Of a stretch of 64,000 bases of DNA, positions 7,884 through 16,145 are shown piece after piece. Under the pieces are notes generated by a model that worked only from the letters and a program-made list of their open reading frames with translations, was not told the origin of the DNA and searched no databases. Position 1 is the first letter of the stretch, and the number at the start of each line of letters is the position of its first letter. Position numbers and translations under genes: made by a program. The DNA is taken from positions 1 to 64,000 of the forward strand of contig CAIYVZ010000197.1 of assembly GCA_903929755.1 (NCBI GenBank). Reading direction: 5' to 3'. Origin of the DNA: an uncultured Acidobacteriia bacterium. Its GTDB lineage: Bacteria > Acidobacteriota > Terriglobia > Bryobacterales > Bryobacteraceae.

Positions 7884-10112
7884 TTATTTCTTTGGCAGCG
7901 CGAAAGCCACGTACGCTCGCTGGATCGTTGCAGGGCCGGCGGGGGCTCCGACTGCGGGAGCGAGGGCTGCGTTGGCTGCTCCGCCGCTGACGGGCGAGGT
8001 GGCGCTGATGACGAGGTACTCGCGTCCGCCGGATTCATAGAGGGCCGGAATGCCGCGGGCTCCGGCGGGTAGCGTGCCGGTCCACAGGACCTTGCCGTCT
8101 TCTTCGTCATACGCGCGGATCTTGCCTTCGCCGGTGGCGAGGAAGAGCATGCCGGCGGAGGTGGTGATGAGGCCGCGCTGTTCCGACATGATGCCGGGGT
8201 TGTCGCCCACGGGGACCTGCCACTTGATAGTGCCCTTGTTGAGGTCGTACGCGGCGATAGTGTTCCAGGGCGGACGGATGATGTTATACATCACGTTCCA
8301 GCCGGAGAAGTAGCGATCCTTCGCGCCTTCGGTACCGGCGGGATAGGCAGGGCCGTCCATCATGCCGTAGGGCGACTGTGCAGGCAGTGCGCTGGGGGCC
8401 TTCTGGCCCGCTGGAGCGCCGCCAGAGGCGACGACGGGGCCCGGTGTTGGCTTCGCGGCTGCAGCAGCCTTCACGCCGCCTGGGCCGGCGAGGAAGCCGA
8501 TGATCTGCGCCAGATCCTGTTCGCTCATATTGCCGAACCCGGGCATTTGGCCCTGGCCGTTTTGCACAATGCCGCGGATGACGTCGGCGCCCAGACGGTC
8601 CGTGACGGAGACGAGGGCGGGGAAGGCACCGGCACCTTCGCGGTTCGCGCCATGGCAGGCGGCGCAGTTGCGCTCATAGATAACCTGGCCGGCGGGGCCT
8701 CCTGCGGTGCGGCCAAACGTGGAACTGGCTTCGGCAAAATTCTGCGGCTGTTCCTTTTTTAGCTTCAGGATGGCGGGCGCGTCCACGCTGATGACGTAGA
8801 CCATGCCGCTGCCTGGGTTGGCGGCAGTCTGGCCCCAGTTGGAGCCTCCGCGATTGCCGGGCATAGAGATGGTTTCGCGGGTGGAGGGAGGCGTGAAGAT
8901 GCCCTCGTTGCGGGCGCTGAGAATGCGGTCGCGCAGGGCTGATTTTTCTTCGGCCGAGAGATAGGGATTGATGTCATCGACCGTGAACTTCTGGCGGGAG
9001 AAGGGCGGCGGCATGGTGGGGAAGGGCTGCGTGGCGGCGGCCACTTCGCCCGGGACATCGCTCTTCGGGACGGAGCGCTCTTCAATGGGCCAAAGGGGTT
9101 TGCCCGTGACGCGGTCGAGGACATAGAGGAAGCCGGTTTTGCCGGCCTGGGCGACAGCGTCTACCTTCTTGCCTTCGTGCGTGACGGTGACGAGTTGTGG
9201 CGCGGAGACGGCGTCGTAATCCCACAGGTCATGGTGGACTTCCTGGAAGTGCCACTTATACTTGCCGGTTTTGGCGTCGAGCGCGAGGAGGCAGTTGGCG
9301 AAGAGATCGGCGCCTTTGCGGTCGGCACCATAGAAATCATAAGTGGAGGAGCCGAGGGGGAAGTAGACGATGCCTTTCTTTTCGTCAAGTGACAGTTCGC
9401 CCCAGGTGTTCACGCCGCCCGCGTATTTCCAGGCGTCTTTGGGCCATGTATCGTAGCCGAACTCGCCGGGGTGGGGGATGGTGTGGAAGGTCCAGGCGAG
9501 CTTACCGGTGACGACGTCGAAGGCTCGCACGTCGCCGGGAGGGGAGATGAATTGTTCGCCTGTGGTGGAGCCGAGGATGATGAGGTTTTCGTAGACTTTG
9601 CCTGGCGTGCCGGAGTTGATGCGATAAATGGTGTTCACGTCGCGGCCGAGGCCTTCGCGGAGATCCACGAAGCCACTGGTGCCGAAGGTGAGGATGGACT
9701 TGCCGGTCCTGGCGTCGATCTCCTGGATTTGGTTGTGAATCTGGAAGATGAGGCGGCGGTCCTTCTTGTCTTTGCTCTCCCAGTAGTTGATGCCACGCTG
9801 GGCGATGCCCTGCAGACCTTCGTGAATCCAGATCTCCTTGCCGGTGGTGGCATCCATGGCGACCAGTGAGGTATTTCGAGCCAGGACGTACATGACGCCG
9901 TCGATCACGATGGGGTTGAAGACGTAGGAGCTGTTGTCCTGTGTGGGATAAGTCCACGCAATCTGTAACTGGTTTACGTTGGACTTATTGATTTGTTTCA
10001 GCGTGACGAAATGTGAGTTATCGGGGCTGCCTCCGAAGTCCGTCCACTGAGCCTTTTGCGCTGCCGCCGGTATTGCCAGCAGCGCCGCCGATAGCAGGAG
10101 CTTTGCAATCAC
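7884..10112 (-). CDS. Pyrroloquinoline quinone-dependent dehydrogenase with internal cytochrome c domain
   Basis: A periplasmic quinoprotein of 742 residues that should oxidise an alcohol or sugar using PQQ and pass electrons to its own heme. Residues 1-18 form a signal peptide. Propeller blades with repeats such as ALDAKTGKYKWHF run to about residue 460. A heme motif CAACH lies near 482-486 with a downstream Met-containing segment (GQMPGFGNM), and a Pro/Ala-rich linker leads back into further blades (TIKWQVPVGDNPG, GKIRAYDEEDGKVLW). The heme domain is therefore inserted, not terminal. The start is GTG 10112, which overlaps the upstream stop as GTGA. It is the last gene of a three-gene operon with the two VCBS proteins. 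Confidence 0.88.
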   Translation of the reverse strand: MIAKLLLSAALLAIPAAAQKAQWTDFGGSPDNSHFVTLKQINKSNVNQLQIAWTYPTQDNSSYVFNPIVIDGVMYVLARNTSLVAMDATTGKEIWIHEGLQGIAQRGINYWESKDKKDRRLIFQIHNQIQEIDARTGKSILTFGTSGFVDLREGLGRDVNTIYRINSGTPGKVYENLIILGSTTGEQFISPPGDVRAFDVVTGKLAWTFHTIPHPGEFGYDTWPKDAWKYAGGVNTWGELSLDEKKGIVYFPLGSSTYDFYGADRKGADLFANCLLALDAKTGKYKWHFQEVHHDLWDYDAVSAPQLVTVTHEGKKVDAVAQAGKTGFLYVLDRVTGKPLWPIEERSVPKSDVPGEVAAATQPFPTMPPPFSRQKFTVDDINPYLSAEEKSALRDRILSARNEGIFTPPSTRETISMPGNRGGSNWGQTAANPGSGMVYVISVDAPAILKLKKEQPQNFAEASSTFGRTAGGPAGQVIYERNCAACHGANREGAGAFPALVSVTDRLGADVIRGIVQNGQGQMPGFGNMSEQDLAQIIGFLAGPGGVKAAAAAKPTPGPVVASGGAPAGQKAPSALPAQSPYGMMDGPAYPAGTEGAKDRYFSGWNVMYNIIRPPWNTIAAYDLNKGTIKWQVPVGDNPGIMSEQRGLITTSAGMLFLATGEGKIRAYDEEDGKVLWTGTLPAGARGIPALYESGGREYLVISATSPVSGGAANAALAPAVGAPAGPATIQRAYVAFALPKK

Positions 10113-12070
10113 TTTGCGGCTCCCGCAGCTTTCGGCTTACCCCAGAAGATGAAGGTGCCGCGGTCTGTGGAGGTGGTGATGTCCAGAGCTCCGTCTTTGT
10201 TTAAGTCAACAGCGGTTACGGTGGAGCCGACGCCGGAGCGGTTGTGAATCAGTTCGGGTACAAACTCGGCGCCACCGGGGGCTTTCGGATTGCGCACGGT
10301 CTTGTACCAGTAGATGACGGGCGCGCCGTAGGTATCGGGATCGTAGACGTCATCCTGGTGCGACCAGTAGCGTTTGCCCACGATGATGTCGGGGATGCCG
10401 TCGCCGTCCACATCACCCATCGCGGTGGCGTGCAGTTCGGTGAACGTGACGTTGCCGGCGTTCTTTGTGAGGTAGTCGTCCATGATCCAGTGGCGGAGGA
10501 ACGAGATATTACCCGCTTTGTCGCGCTTCTGTTCGAACCAGGCGAGCCCGACACCGTGAGCCTGCATGGGGGTGACCACGTCGGCCAGACCGTCACCATT
10601 CACGTCGTAGACGAGGATGTCGCCGGCGCCGGGGTAGGATCTGGTCCAGCGGCCGAAGGCTTCGGGATGATACTTCCAGAGGCCGCTGGCAGCGCCTTCT
10701 TTCGGCTGTTCCCACCAGCCCCAGGTGCTGAGGATGTCCATTTTGCCATCGCCGTTGACATCGCCGACGCCGATGCTGTGGAGATAGCCCCAGGGGCCGA
10801 GTTCGGAGATGGTGTGAACGATCCACGGGCCGGTGGGGTTGGCGGGGTCTGGCTTGGCATAACGGAGGTAACCTTCGGCGCCGTAAACGATTTCGTCTTT
10901 ACCGTCGCCATCCACATCGCGCGCGACGACGATTTCGGTGGCCACGGCAGTGACTACTTTGTAGCTGTCCCAGCGGTGGGGTTCGTTCTTCGGGTTGACG
11001 TAGAGCGTGGCGCCGCCACCCCCGAAGTTCACGACATCGACCCAGCCATCGCCCGTGAAATCGGAGGCCACGGTGACCATGGCGTTGCTGGCATAGGATC
11101 GGGAGGGATTGAAGGTCTCGGCGAGATAGAGTTCGCGCGACTTTGTGTAGGCCGGGCCAAAGTAGACATACGGACCCGCGATCACGTCGAGAACGCCATC
11201 GTGATTGACGTCGCCGGTAACTGCCGAGAAGGAGTAGAAGTGCTCGTTGAGACGCTGCACGCGGAAGTTCGCGGACGTCTGTTCGCGCGGCATGTCTTTC
11301 ACATTGATGTCTTTCCAGCCGACGTCCTTATAGCGGACTTCACCGGAACCACCGACGTAGAGAGCGAAGGGTCCAAAGCGGCCGAACTCATCGTCGGCTG
11401 CTCCGCCGGCCGCTTCGACGCCGTCATTGAGGAAGGCGCGCACGATGTTGGCATCGAGCAGGATCTCGACCTGGTTCCAGGCTCCGGCGTTGATGCCGCC
11501 TTTGGGGCGCTGCATGGGGAGCACGATGCCGGGCGAGGTGGCGAACTGGTCAATTGGACCCCGTCCGGCACCACGTCCCCCTCGTCCGCCGCGGCCCGCA
11601 GCCGCAGCGGCAGCAGCTTCTGCGGAGGGTGCAATGCGCACCTGGCCGCCAGCCTGGCGCAGCTTGGTTCGTGAGCGTTCCTTGCCGTTGGCGTCGAGCG
11701 TGAGGGCGTACGACGTGATGTCATCCGGGTTCAGCGAAACGAAGACGCCTTTCATGCCGCTGTCGGTCTTTTCGGCGCGCAGGAGGAGACCGGTTTTGCA
11801 GCCGCCCGTGCACTGGAAATTGGCGTAGAAGCCAACATCCTGGAGGGGCTTGTCGAATACCAGCCAGCCGCCATCAGCGGACGTGGGCGAGCCGATGATT
11901 TCCCCTTTATCAGCTTTCCATGTGGCGGCACCTAAGGTGTGCCACCCGGTGAGGGCGGAGCCTTTGAAAGTCTGGTCTGCCTTGAAGGTGGGCCCGACGC
12001 CAAAGGCCGGTACCAGGGCAATTACACCGGTGGCAACGGCCACCATCGCGAAATATCTCTTGCGCAACAT
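10109..12070 (-). CDS. Exported DUF1080-like/VCBS (FG-GAP) repeat protein, copy 1
   Basis: A secreted protein of 653 residues. A signal peptide (1-24) precedes a LamG/DUF1080-like jelly-roll (about 30-250) beginning FKGSALTGWHTLG, interrupted at 152-171 by a poly-Ala and GRGGRGGRGAGRG insert. Seven calcium-loop repeats of the FG-GAP/VCBS type follow, for example DVNHDGVLDV, DFTGDGWVDV, DVNGDGKMDI and DVDGDGIPDI, ending TFIFWGK. The predicted fold is a carbohydrate-binding-like domain plus an integrin-like propeller; no catalytic motif was recognised. GGGAG 7 nt before ATG 12070 is a good ribosome site. It overlaps the quinoprotein start by 4 nt and is a close paralogue of the gene upstream. 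Confidence 0.82.
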   Translation of the reverse strand: MLRKRYFAMVAVATGVIALVPAFGVGPTFKADQTFKGSALTGWHTLGAATWKADKGEIIGSPTSADGGWLVFDKPLQDVGFYANFQCTGGCKTGLLLRAEKTDSGMKGVFVSLNPDDITSYALTLDANGKERSRTKLRQAGGQVRIAPSAEAAAAAAAGRGGRGGRGAGRGPIDQFATSPGIVLPMQRPKGGINAGAWNQVEILLDANIVRAFLNDGVEAAGGAADDEFGRFGPFALYVGGSGEVRYKDVGWKDINVKDMPREQTSANFRVQRLNEHFYSFSAVTGDVNHDGVLDVIAGPYVYFGPAYTKSRELYLAETFNPSRSYASNAMVTVASDFTGDGWVDVVNFGGGGATLYVNPKNEPHRWDSYKVVTAVATEIVVARDVDGDGKDEIVYGAEGYLRYAKPDPANPTGPWIVHTISELGPWGYLHSIGVGDVNGDGKMDILSTWGWWEQPKEGAASGLWKYHPEAFGRWTRSYPGAGDILVYDVNGDGLADVVTPMQAHGVGLAWFEQKRDKAGNISFLRHWIMDDYLTKNAGNVTFTELHATAMGDVDGDGIPDIIVGKRYWSHQDDVYDPDTYGAPVIYWYKTVRNPKAPGGAEFVPELIHNRSGVGSTVTAVDLNKDGALDITTSTDRGTFIFWGKPKAAGAAK

Positions 12071-12088
12071 TTTAATTCTCCCGGGAAA

Positions 12089-14029
12089 TTACTTCTTCGC
12101 GTCTTTGTTGGCTTCAGCGGCTCCGCCACGAGCCTTGCCCCAGAACACAAACAGGCCTCGGTCGGTGGCGGAAAGAATGTCAATATGGCCGTCTTTATTG
12201 ACGTCGACGGCGGTAACGGCATTGCCGGCGCCGGAGCGGTTGTGGATCAGTTCCGGCACGAGTTCCGCGCCGCCTGGAGCTTTCGGATTCCGGACGGTTC
12301 GGAATGCGTACAGAACGGGGGCACCGTAAGGGTCGGGATCGGTGTAATCGTCGCGATGCGACCAGTAGCGCTTGCCCGCGATGAAGTCCATAATGCCGTC
12401 CCCATCCACGTCGCCGACAGTGGAGCCGTGCAATTCGGAGACCACCACGCCGCCGGCATTCTTGCCCGCGAAGTCATCAATCACCATGTGCTTGACGAAG
12501 GAGATATTTCCGGCTTTGTCGCGCTTCTGTTCGAACCAGGCGAGGCCCCAGCCGTGCGCCTGCAGGACGGCGACCACGTCGGTCAGGCCATCGCCATTCA
12601 CGTCATAAACGCCGATCTCGCCGCCGCCGGGGGAGGCGTGGCCGGTCCACTTGCCGAAGGCTTCGGGGTGATACTTCCACAGGCCGCTGGCCGCACCCGC
12701 TTTCGGCTGTTCAAACCAGCCGTAGGGATCGACGATGTCCATCTTGCCGTCGCCATTGACATCTCCAACGCCAATGCCGTGGCCACGGCCCCAGGGGCCC
12801 TCTTCTGAGATAGTGTGGACGATCCACTGGCCGGTGGGATTGGCGGGGTCCGGGCTGGCATAGCGGAGGAAGCCGCCACCACCGTAGACGAAGTCGGGCT
12901 TGCCGTCGCCATCGATGTCTTTCACGAGGGAGACTTCTTTCTGGACGAGCGGCACCACGTCGAATTTATCCCAGCGACGGTTTTCATTTTTCGGGTTCAC
13001 GTAGAGGTGCAGGGGCTGGCCGATGGCGCCCATGCAGAGCTCGTCGGCCCAGCCGTCGCCGGTGAAATCGCCCGCGAAATTCTGCATGCAGTCATTGGGG
13101 TATTCGGTGGAGGGATTCACGGTTTGTGCGAGATAGATTTCGCGGGATTTGGTGTAGTTCGGGCCCATGTAGTAGTAGGGCCCGGCGGCGATATCGTTGA
13201 TGCCGTCGTGGTTGAAGTCGGCTGCGGCTGCGCCCCAGGAGTAGTAGAAGTCATTGAGCTTCTGCATGCGGAAGCTGGAGGATGTTTTCTCCAGCGGGAG
13301 GGTTTTTACGCCGAGATCGCTGTAGGCTACGTCTTTGAAGCGCACTTCACCGGAGCCTCCAACATAGAGAGCGACGGGACCGTATTTGCCGGTGGAATCT
13401 TCGGCGGCCGCGCCCGCGACGGGACTTTCATTCAGGAAGGGGCGGACGATGGTGGCGTCCAGAACAATTTCGATACGGTTCCAGGCGTTGGCGACCAGGC
13501 CGGGCGTGGGCGGGTTGATGGGCAGGCCTGCTGGAGCGGCGGCAGCGCCTCTGCCACCACGTCCGGCAGTTGCTGTGGCCGGAGCCGGGGCGGGGGCAAA
13601 ACGGATTTGGCCACCTGCGGCGCGCAGTTTCTCGCGGCCGGTTTCTTTGCCTGCGGCGTCCAGTTTGACGGCATAACTGGCCACGTCTTCTCCGGCCAGC
13701 GCGACGTAAAGGCCTTTCATGCCTTCGCCGGTCTTCTCGGCGCGCAGCAGAACGCCGGTTTTGCACCCTCCGGTGCACTGGAAGTGGCCGAAAAGCCCGA
13801 CATCCTGATAAGACTTGTCGAGAACCAGCCAGCCCCCGGCGGGGGACTTGGGCGTGCCAACATACTCGCCGTTCTCAACCTTCCACGTGGCGTCGCCCAG
13901 GACGTGCCAGCCAGCCAGAGAGGTGGGTTTGAAGTGAACGTCTTCAGCGTAATTCTGCGCGACGGCGATACCGGCGGACACGGCCAGAGCGGCCGCGAAG
14001 GCGGTAAGATACCAGGATTTAGGGGACAT
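12089..14029 (-). CDS. Exported DUF1080-like/VCBS (FG-GAP) repeat protein, copy 2
   Basis: A paralogue of copy 1 with the same order: signal peptide (1-24), jelly-roll starting FKPTSLAGWHVLG, an Ala/Pro plus GRGGRG insert at 147-168, then seven DxNxDGxxD calcium loops (DFNHDGINDI, DVNGDGKMDI, DVDGDGIMDF) ending LFVFWGK. Long identical blocks (KYHPEAFG, GLAWFEQKRDKAGNISF, ELIHNRSG) show a tandem duplication. It is the first gene of the operon, with copy 1 starting 18 bases after its stop. ATG 14029 has AAGGA 8 nt upstream; ATG 14056 and GTG 14065 are in-frame alternatives without a better ribosome site. The partner or ligand is unknown. Confidence 0.82.
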   Translation of the reverse strand: MSPKSWYLTAFAAALAVSAGIAVAQNYAEDVHFKPTSLAGWHVLGDATWKVENGEYVGTPKSPAGGWLVLDKSYQDVGLFGHFQCTGGCKTGVLLRAEKTGEGMKGLYVALAGEDVASYAVKLDAAGKETGREKLRAAGGQIRFAPAPAPATATAGRGGRGAAAAPAGLPINPPTPGLVANAWNRIEIVLDATIVRPFLNESPVAGAAAEDSTGKYGPVALYVGGSGEVRFKDVAYSDLGVKTLPLEKTSSSFRMQKLNDFYYSWGAAAADFNHDGINDIAAGPYYYMGPNYTKSREIYLAQTVNPSTEYPNDCMQNFAGDFTGDGWADELCMGAIGQPLHLYVNPKNENRRWDKFDVVPLVQKEVSLVKDIDGDGKPDFVYGGGGFLRYASPDPANPTGQWIVHTISEEGPWGRGHGIGVGDVNGDGKMDIVDPYGWFEQPKAGAASGLWKYHPEAFGKWTGHASPGGGEIGVYDVNGDGLTDVVAVLQAHGWGLAWFEQKRDKAGNISFVKHMVIDDFAGKNAGGVVVSELHGSTVGDVDGDGIMDFIAGKRYWSHRDDYTDPDPYGAPVLYAFRTVRNPKAPGGAELVPELIHNRSGAGNAVTAVDVNKDGHIDILSATDRGLFVFWGKARGGAAEANKDAKK

Positions 14030-14086
14030 GGGCGGTTTCCTTGTCTGAGTCGCCATTACATCCACCAGGACTCAGTCTCAGGGAAG

Positions 14087-14113
14087 CTTATACCCCGGCG
14101 TGCAGTGAGTCAA
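14087..14113 (-). promoter_or_regulatory. Sigma70-like promoter of the VCBS/quinoprotein operon
   Basis: On the minus strand TTGACT (14113-14108) and TATAAG (14092-14087) are separated by 15 nt, slightly short of the usual 17. Transcription would start near 14080 and give a leader of about 50 nt with AAGGA before ATG 14029. The 161-base gap 14030-14190 holds no other recognisable element. Confidence 0.45.
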
Positions 14114-14190
14114 GCCAGGGCGGTGGCAGACAGTCTTTAATCGGGCTTACCCCTGCCGCTCGAGTACAGGTTGGAACCATATAGGGGACG

Positions 14191-15012
14191 CTAATCCGCT
14201 TCAGCGGGCGCGCTGACGAGCTTTCCGATTTTCCGGGCGACAGCGATCACCTGCGGGGCCACTTCGGCGAAGCGGTCGTCGGGAAAACGAAGGCGCGGCG
14301 CGGAAATGCCGATGGAGCCGATGATGGCACCGTCGCGGTCTCGGATGGGGGCGGCTACGCAGCGAACGCCGTCTTGGAACTCGGCGTCGTCGGAGGCGTA
14401 ACCTCTGTCACGGATTTGTTCGCAGGCGTGCGCCAGGTCGGCGATGGTGGTGACGGTATGTTTCGTATGGGCCGGCAGGGCCCGGGTTCCATAGAGCGCT
14501 TTCAGTTCTTCCGCCGTGAAATCCGCGATGAGAGCCTTGCCGTGAGAGGTGCAGTAGAGCGGCACCAGTTCGCCGGTTTGGCCGGATACAGCGATGACCT
14601 GGCTGCAGGCCACGTGGTCGATAAAAAGTGCGTTCCGGCCCTCGCGCACCGCAAGGTGAGCGGTTTCATTGGTGGTCAGCGCCAGAGCTTTTAGTTGCTC
14701 GTGGGCGATGCTGGCCAGCATGTTGCTCCAGTCGTAGTTGCGGGCAAGGCGCCAGACGGAGGCTCCCAGAATGTAGTCCTTACCCACGCTGGGATTCGCC
14801 AGGTAGCCGCGGCGCTTCAGGGTGTTGGCGAGGCGGAAAACACTGCTCCGGTCGATGCCCAGGATAGCGGTGAGCTGGCCCAGGGACATGGAATCTTTCG
14901 AGCGGGCGACTGCCTCCAAAATGACGAGACCGCGGTCCAGACTTTGAATGGACGGGGTCTCGCGAGGCACTTTTTTGGCCTTGCGCACAACTGCGAGTGT
15001 GGTTATGGACAT
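14191..15012 (-). CDS. IclR family transcriptional regulator
   Basis: A DNA-binding regulator of 273 residues. The N-terminal winged helix (about 20-85: IQSLDRGLVILEAV, LTAILGIDRSSVFRLANTLKRRGYL) is typical of IclR. The C-terminal effector domain (about 100-265) carries the family hallmark near DGVRCVAAPIRDRDGAIIGSIGIS. An extra basic N-terminal tail (RKAKKVPRE) is present. Its neighbours are two sugar isomerase-like genes and a ribose-type ABC importer, so it probably responds to a sugar or sugar acid and controls that cluster. The ligand is unknown. A candidate operator lies at 15052-15068. Confidence 0.92.
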   Translation of the reverse strand: MSITTLAVVRKAKKVPRETPSIQSLDRGLVILEAVARSKDSMSLGQLTAILGIDRSSVFRLANTLKRRGYLANPSVGKDYILGASVWRLARNYDWSNMLASIAHEQLKALALTTNETAHLAVREGRNALFIDHVACSQVIAVSGQTGELVPLYCTSHGKALIADFTAEELKALYGTRALPAHTKHTVTTIADLAHACEQIRDRGYASDDAEFQDGVRCVAAPIRDRDGAIIGSIGISAPRLRFPDDRFAEVAPQVIAVARKIGKLVSAPAEAD

Positions 15013-15051
15013 GTGTAAGCGTTCAGGGGCGAACCGTTAGTTAAGCATAGA

Positions 15052-15068
15052 ATTGCATATTGCGCAAT
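15052..15068. promoter_or_regulatory. Inverted repeat upstream of iclR-type gene, candidate operator
   Basis: ATTGCATATTGCGCAAT contains arms ATTGC and GCAAT around a 7-nt spacer, plus the perfect 8-mer TTGCGCAA. It lies 40 bases upstream of the regulator start, in the 89-base gap between the regulator and the isomerase gene. IclR proteins commonly bind short palindromes and autoregulate; assignment to this protein is inference. Confidence 0.35.
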
Positions 15069-15101
15069 GGCTCTGCGCTCCTGAAGGGGAGTTGGGCGTG
15101 G

Positions 15102-16079
15102 CTAGGCGCCGGAAAAGAGGCGGGCGCAGCGGATTAACTCCGCCGCGTACTTCGGCACCGGGCCCTCGGCGTCATAGGGCTCCATCTCGACCGAAACAAA
15201 CCCCCGGTATCCGCCGTTGGCCAGAATGCCGAACAGTTTGGTCCAGTCGGCTGGTTCGCGCTTGCCATCGGGGGTGGCCATTATGGTCTTGATGTGGGTG
15301 GTTGCCGCGTAGGGGGCACATTTTTGTGTCTCCGCGTAGCCATCTTTGCGGAAATTGCCGCAATCGAGATTGAGCTTCGCCCACGGGTGTTTTACCTTGT
15401 TCAGGATAGTGAATAACTGGTCGGAGGTGCGGGTGAGCTCGTCGTCATTTTCAAGGCCCATGATGATGCCTCGCTCGGCGCCGTAATCGAGCAGGGGTTT
15501 GTAGACTTCGACAGCCCAATCGACAGCCTGGGCCTCGGTAGCACCCGGGGCGATGCCGCCGCCGAAGACGCGGACCTGGCCTGAGCCGAGGCGTTCCGCG
15601 ATATCAATCCATTTTTTGCCGAAAGCGATCTCTTTCTGGCGGAGCTCGGGGGTTGCCTGGGCCATCTTGACGGGGGAGCCGACCGTGTAGATCTGCACGC
15701 CATTTTTGTGCGCGGTGCTGCGGAGTGACGCCATCCACTGGTTGGTGGGGTTGGCGGGGGTCTGCCGGACCAATTCGGAAATTTCGGTGGATTTGATGCC
15801 GGGCTTGAAGTTCAGCATTGGCGGCACCCAGTACGAGGTGAGGTCCACGCCTTCCAGACCGTAGTCGGCGGCGTAGCGGACCACGTCCTCATAGGTGAAC
15901 TTGCCTGTTTCCAGCTGGGGCCGGAACGACATGGCGACAACGCCGGGGCGGAGCCTGCCTTTATACGCGACGGGGGACTTGGGCGGACTGGCGGGAGCTA
16001 CCGGTTGGGCAGAAGCCTGCAGGGCGAGCAACGGGGCGGCCAGGGCTGGCGCGGACTTCAAAAGTTCACGACGGTTCAT
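15102..16079 (-). CDS. Tat-exported sugar phosphate isomerase/epimerase-like TIM-barrel protein
   Basis: A protein of 325 residues in the xylose isomerase-like TIM-barrel superfamily. MNRRELLKSAPALAAPLLALQASAQ is a Tat signal. The barrel (about 45-320) shows YAADYGLEGVDLTSYW, MGLENDDELT, KLNLDCGNF, HIKTIM and GFVSVEMEPYD, which supply the usual metal-binding Glu, Asp and His positions. The family isomerises or epimerises keto sugars or inososes. Export is unusual for a sugar isomerase, so the substrate may be a free periplasmic sugar or an oxidised sugar from the quinoproteins. TATACA lies 10 nt before ATG 16079. It sits in the IclR/ABC sugar cluster. Confidence 0.82.
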   Translation of the reverse strand: MNRRELLKSAPALAAPLLALQASAQPVAPASPPKSPVAYKGRLRPGVVAMSFRPQLETGKFTYEDVVRYAADYGLEGVDLTSYWVPPMLNFKPGIKSTEISELVRQTPANPTNQWMASLRSTAHKNGVQIYTVGSPVKMAQATPELRQKEIAFGKKWIDIAERLGSGQVRVFGGGIAPGATEAQAVDWAVEVYKPLLDYGAERGIIMGLENDDELTRTSDQLFTILNKVKHPWAKLNLDCGNFRKDGYAETQKCAPYAATTHIKTIMATPDGKREPADWTKLFGILANGGYRGFVSVEMEPYDAEGPVPKYAAELIRCARLFSGA

Positions 16080-16145
16080 AGCTGTAGAGTGTATAGCGAT
16101 CCGCCGCCAAAATGAATCGGGGGCCGGAACTTTCTTTGAAAGAGT

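Noticed and set aside
7733-8110. N-terminal extension of the glycoside hydrolase-like protein to 850 residues
   Set aside because: It would overlap the quinoprotein gene by more than 200 bases and bury the twin-arginine signal; ATG 7732 is far better.
10244-14140. Long plus-strand open frames opposite both VCBS genes
   Set aside because: They mirror calcium-loop repeats on the minus strand, and both show the same pattern simply because the genes are paralogues.
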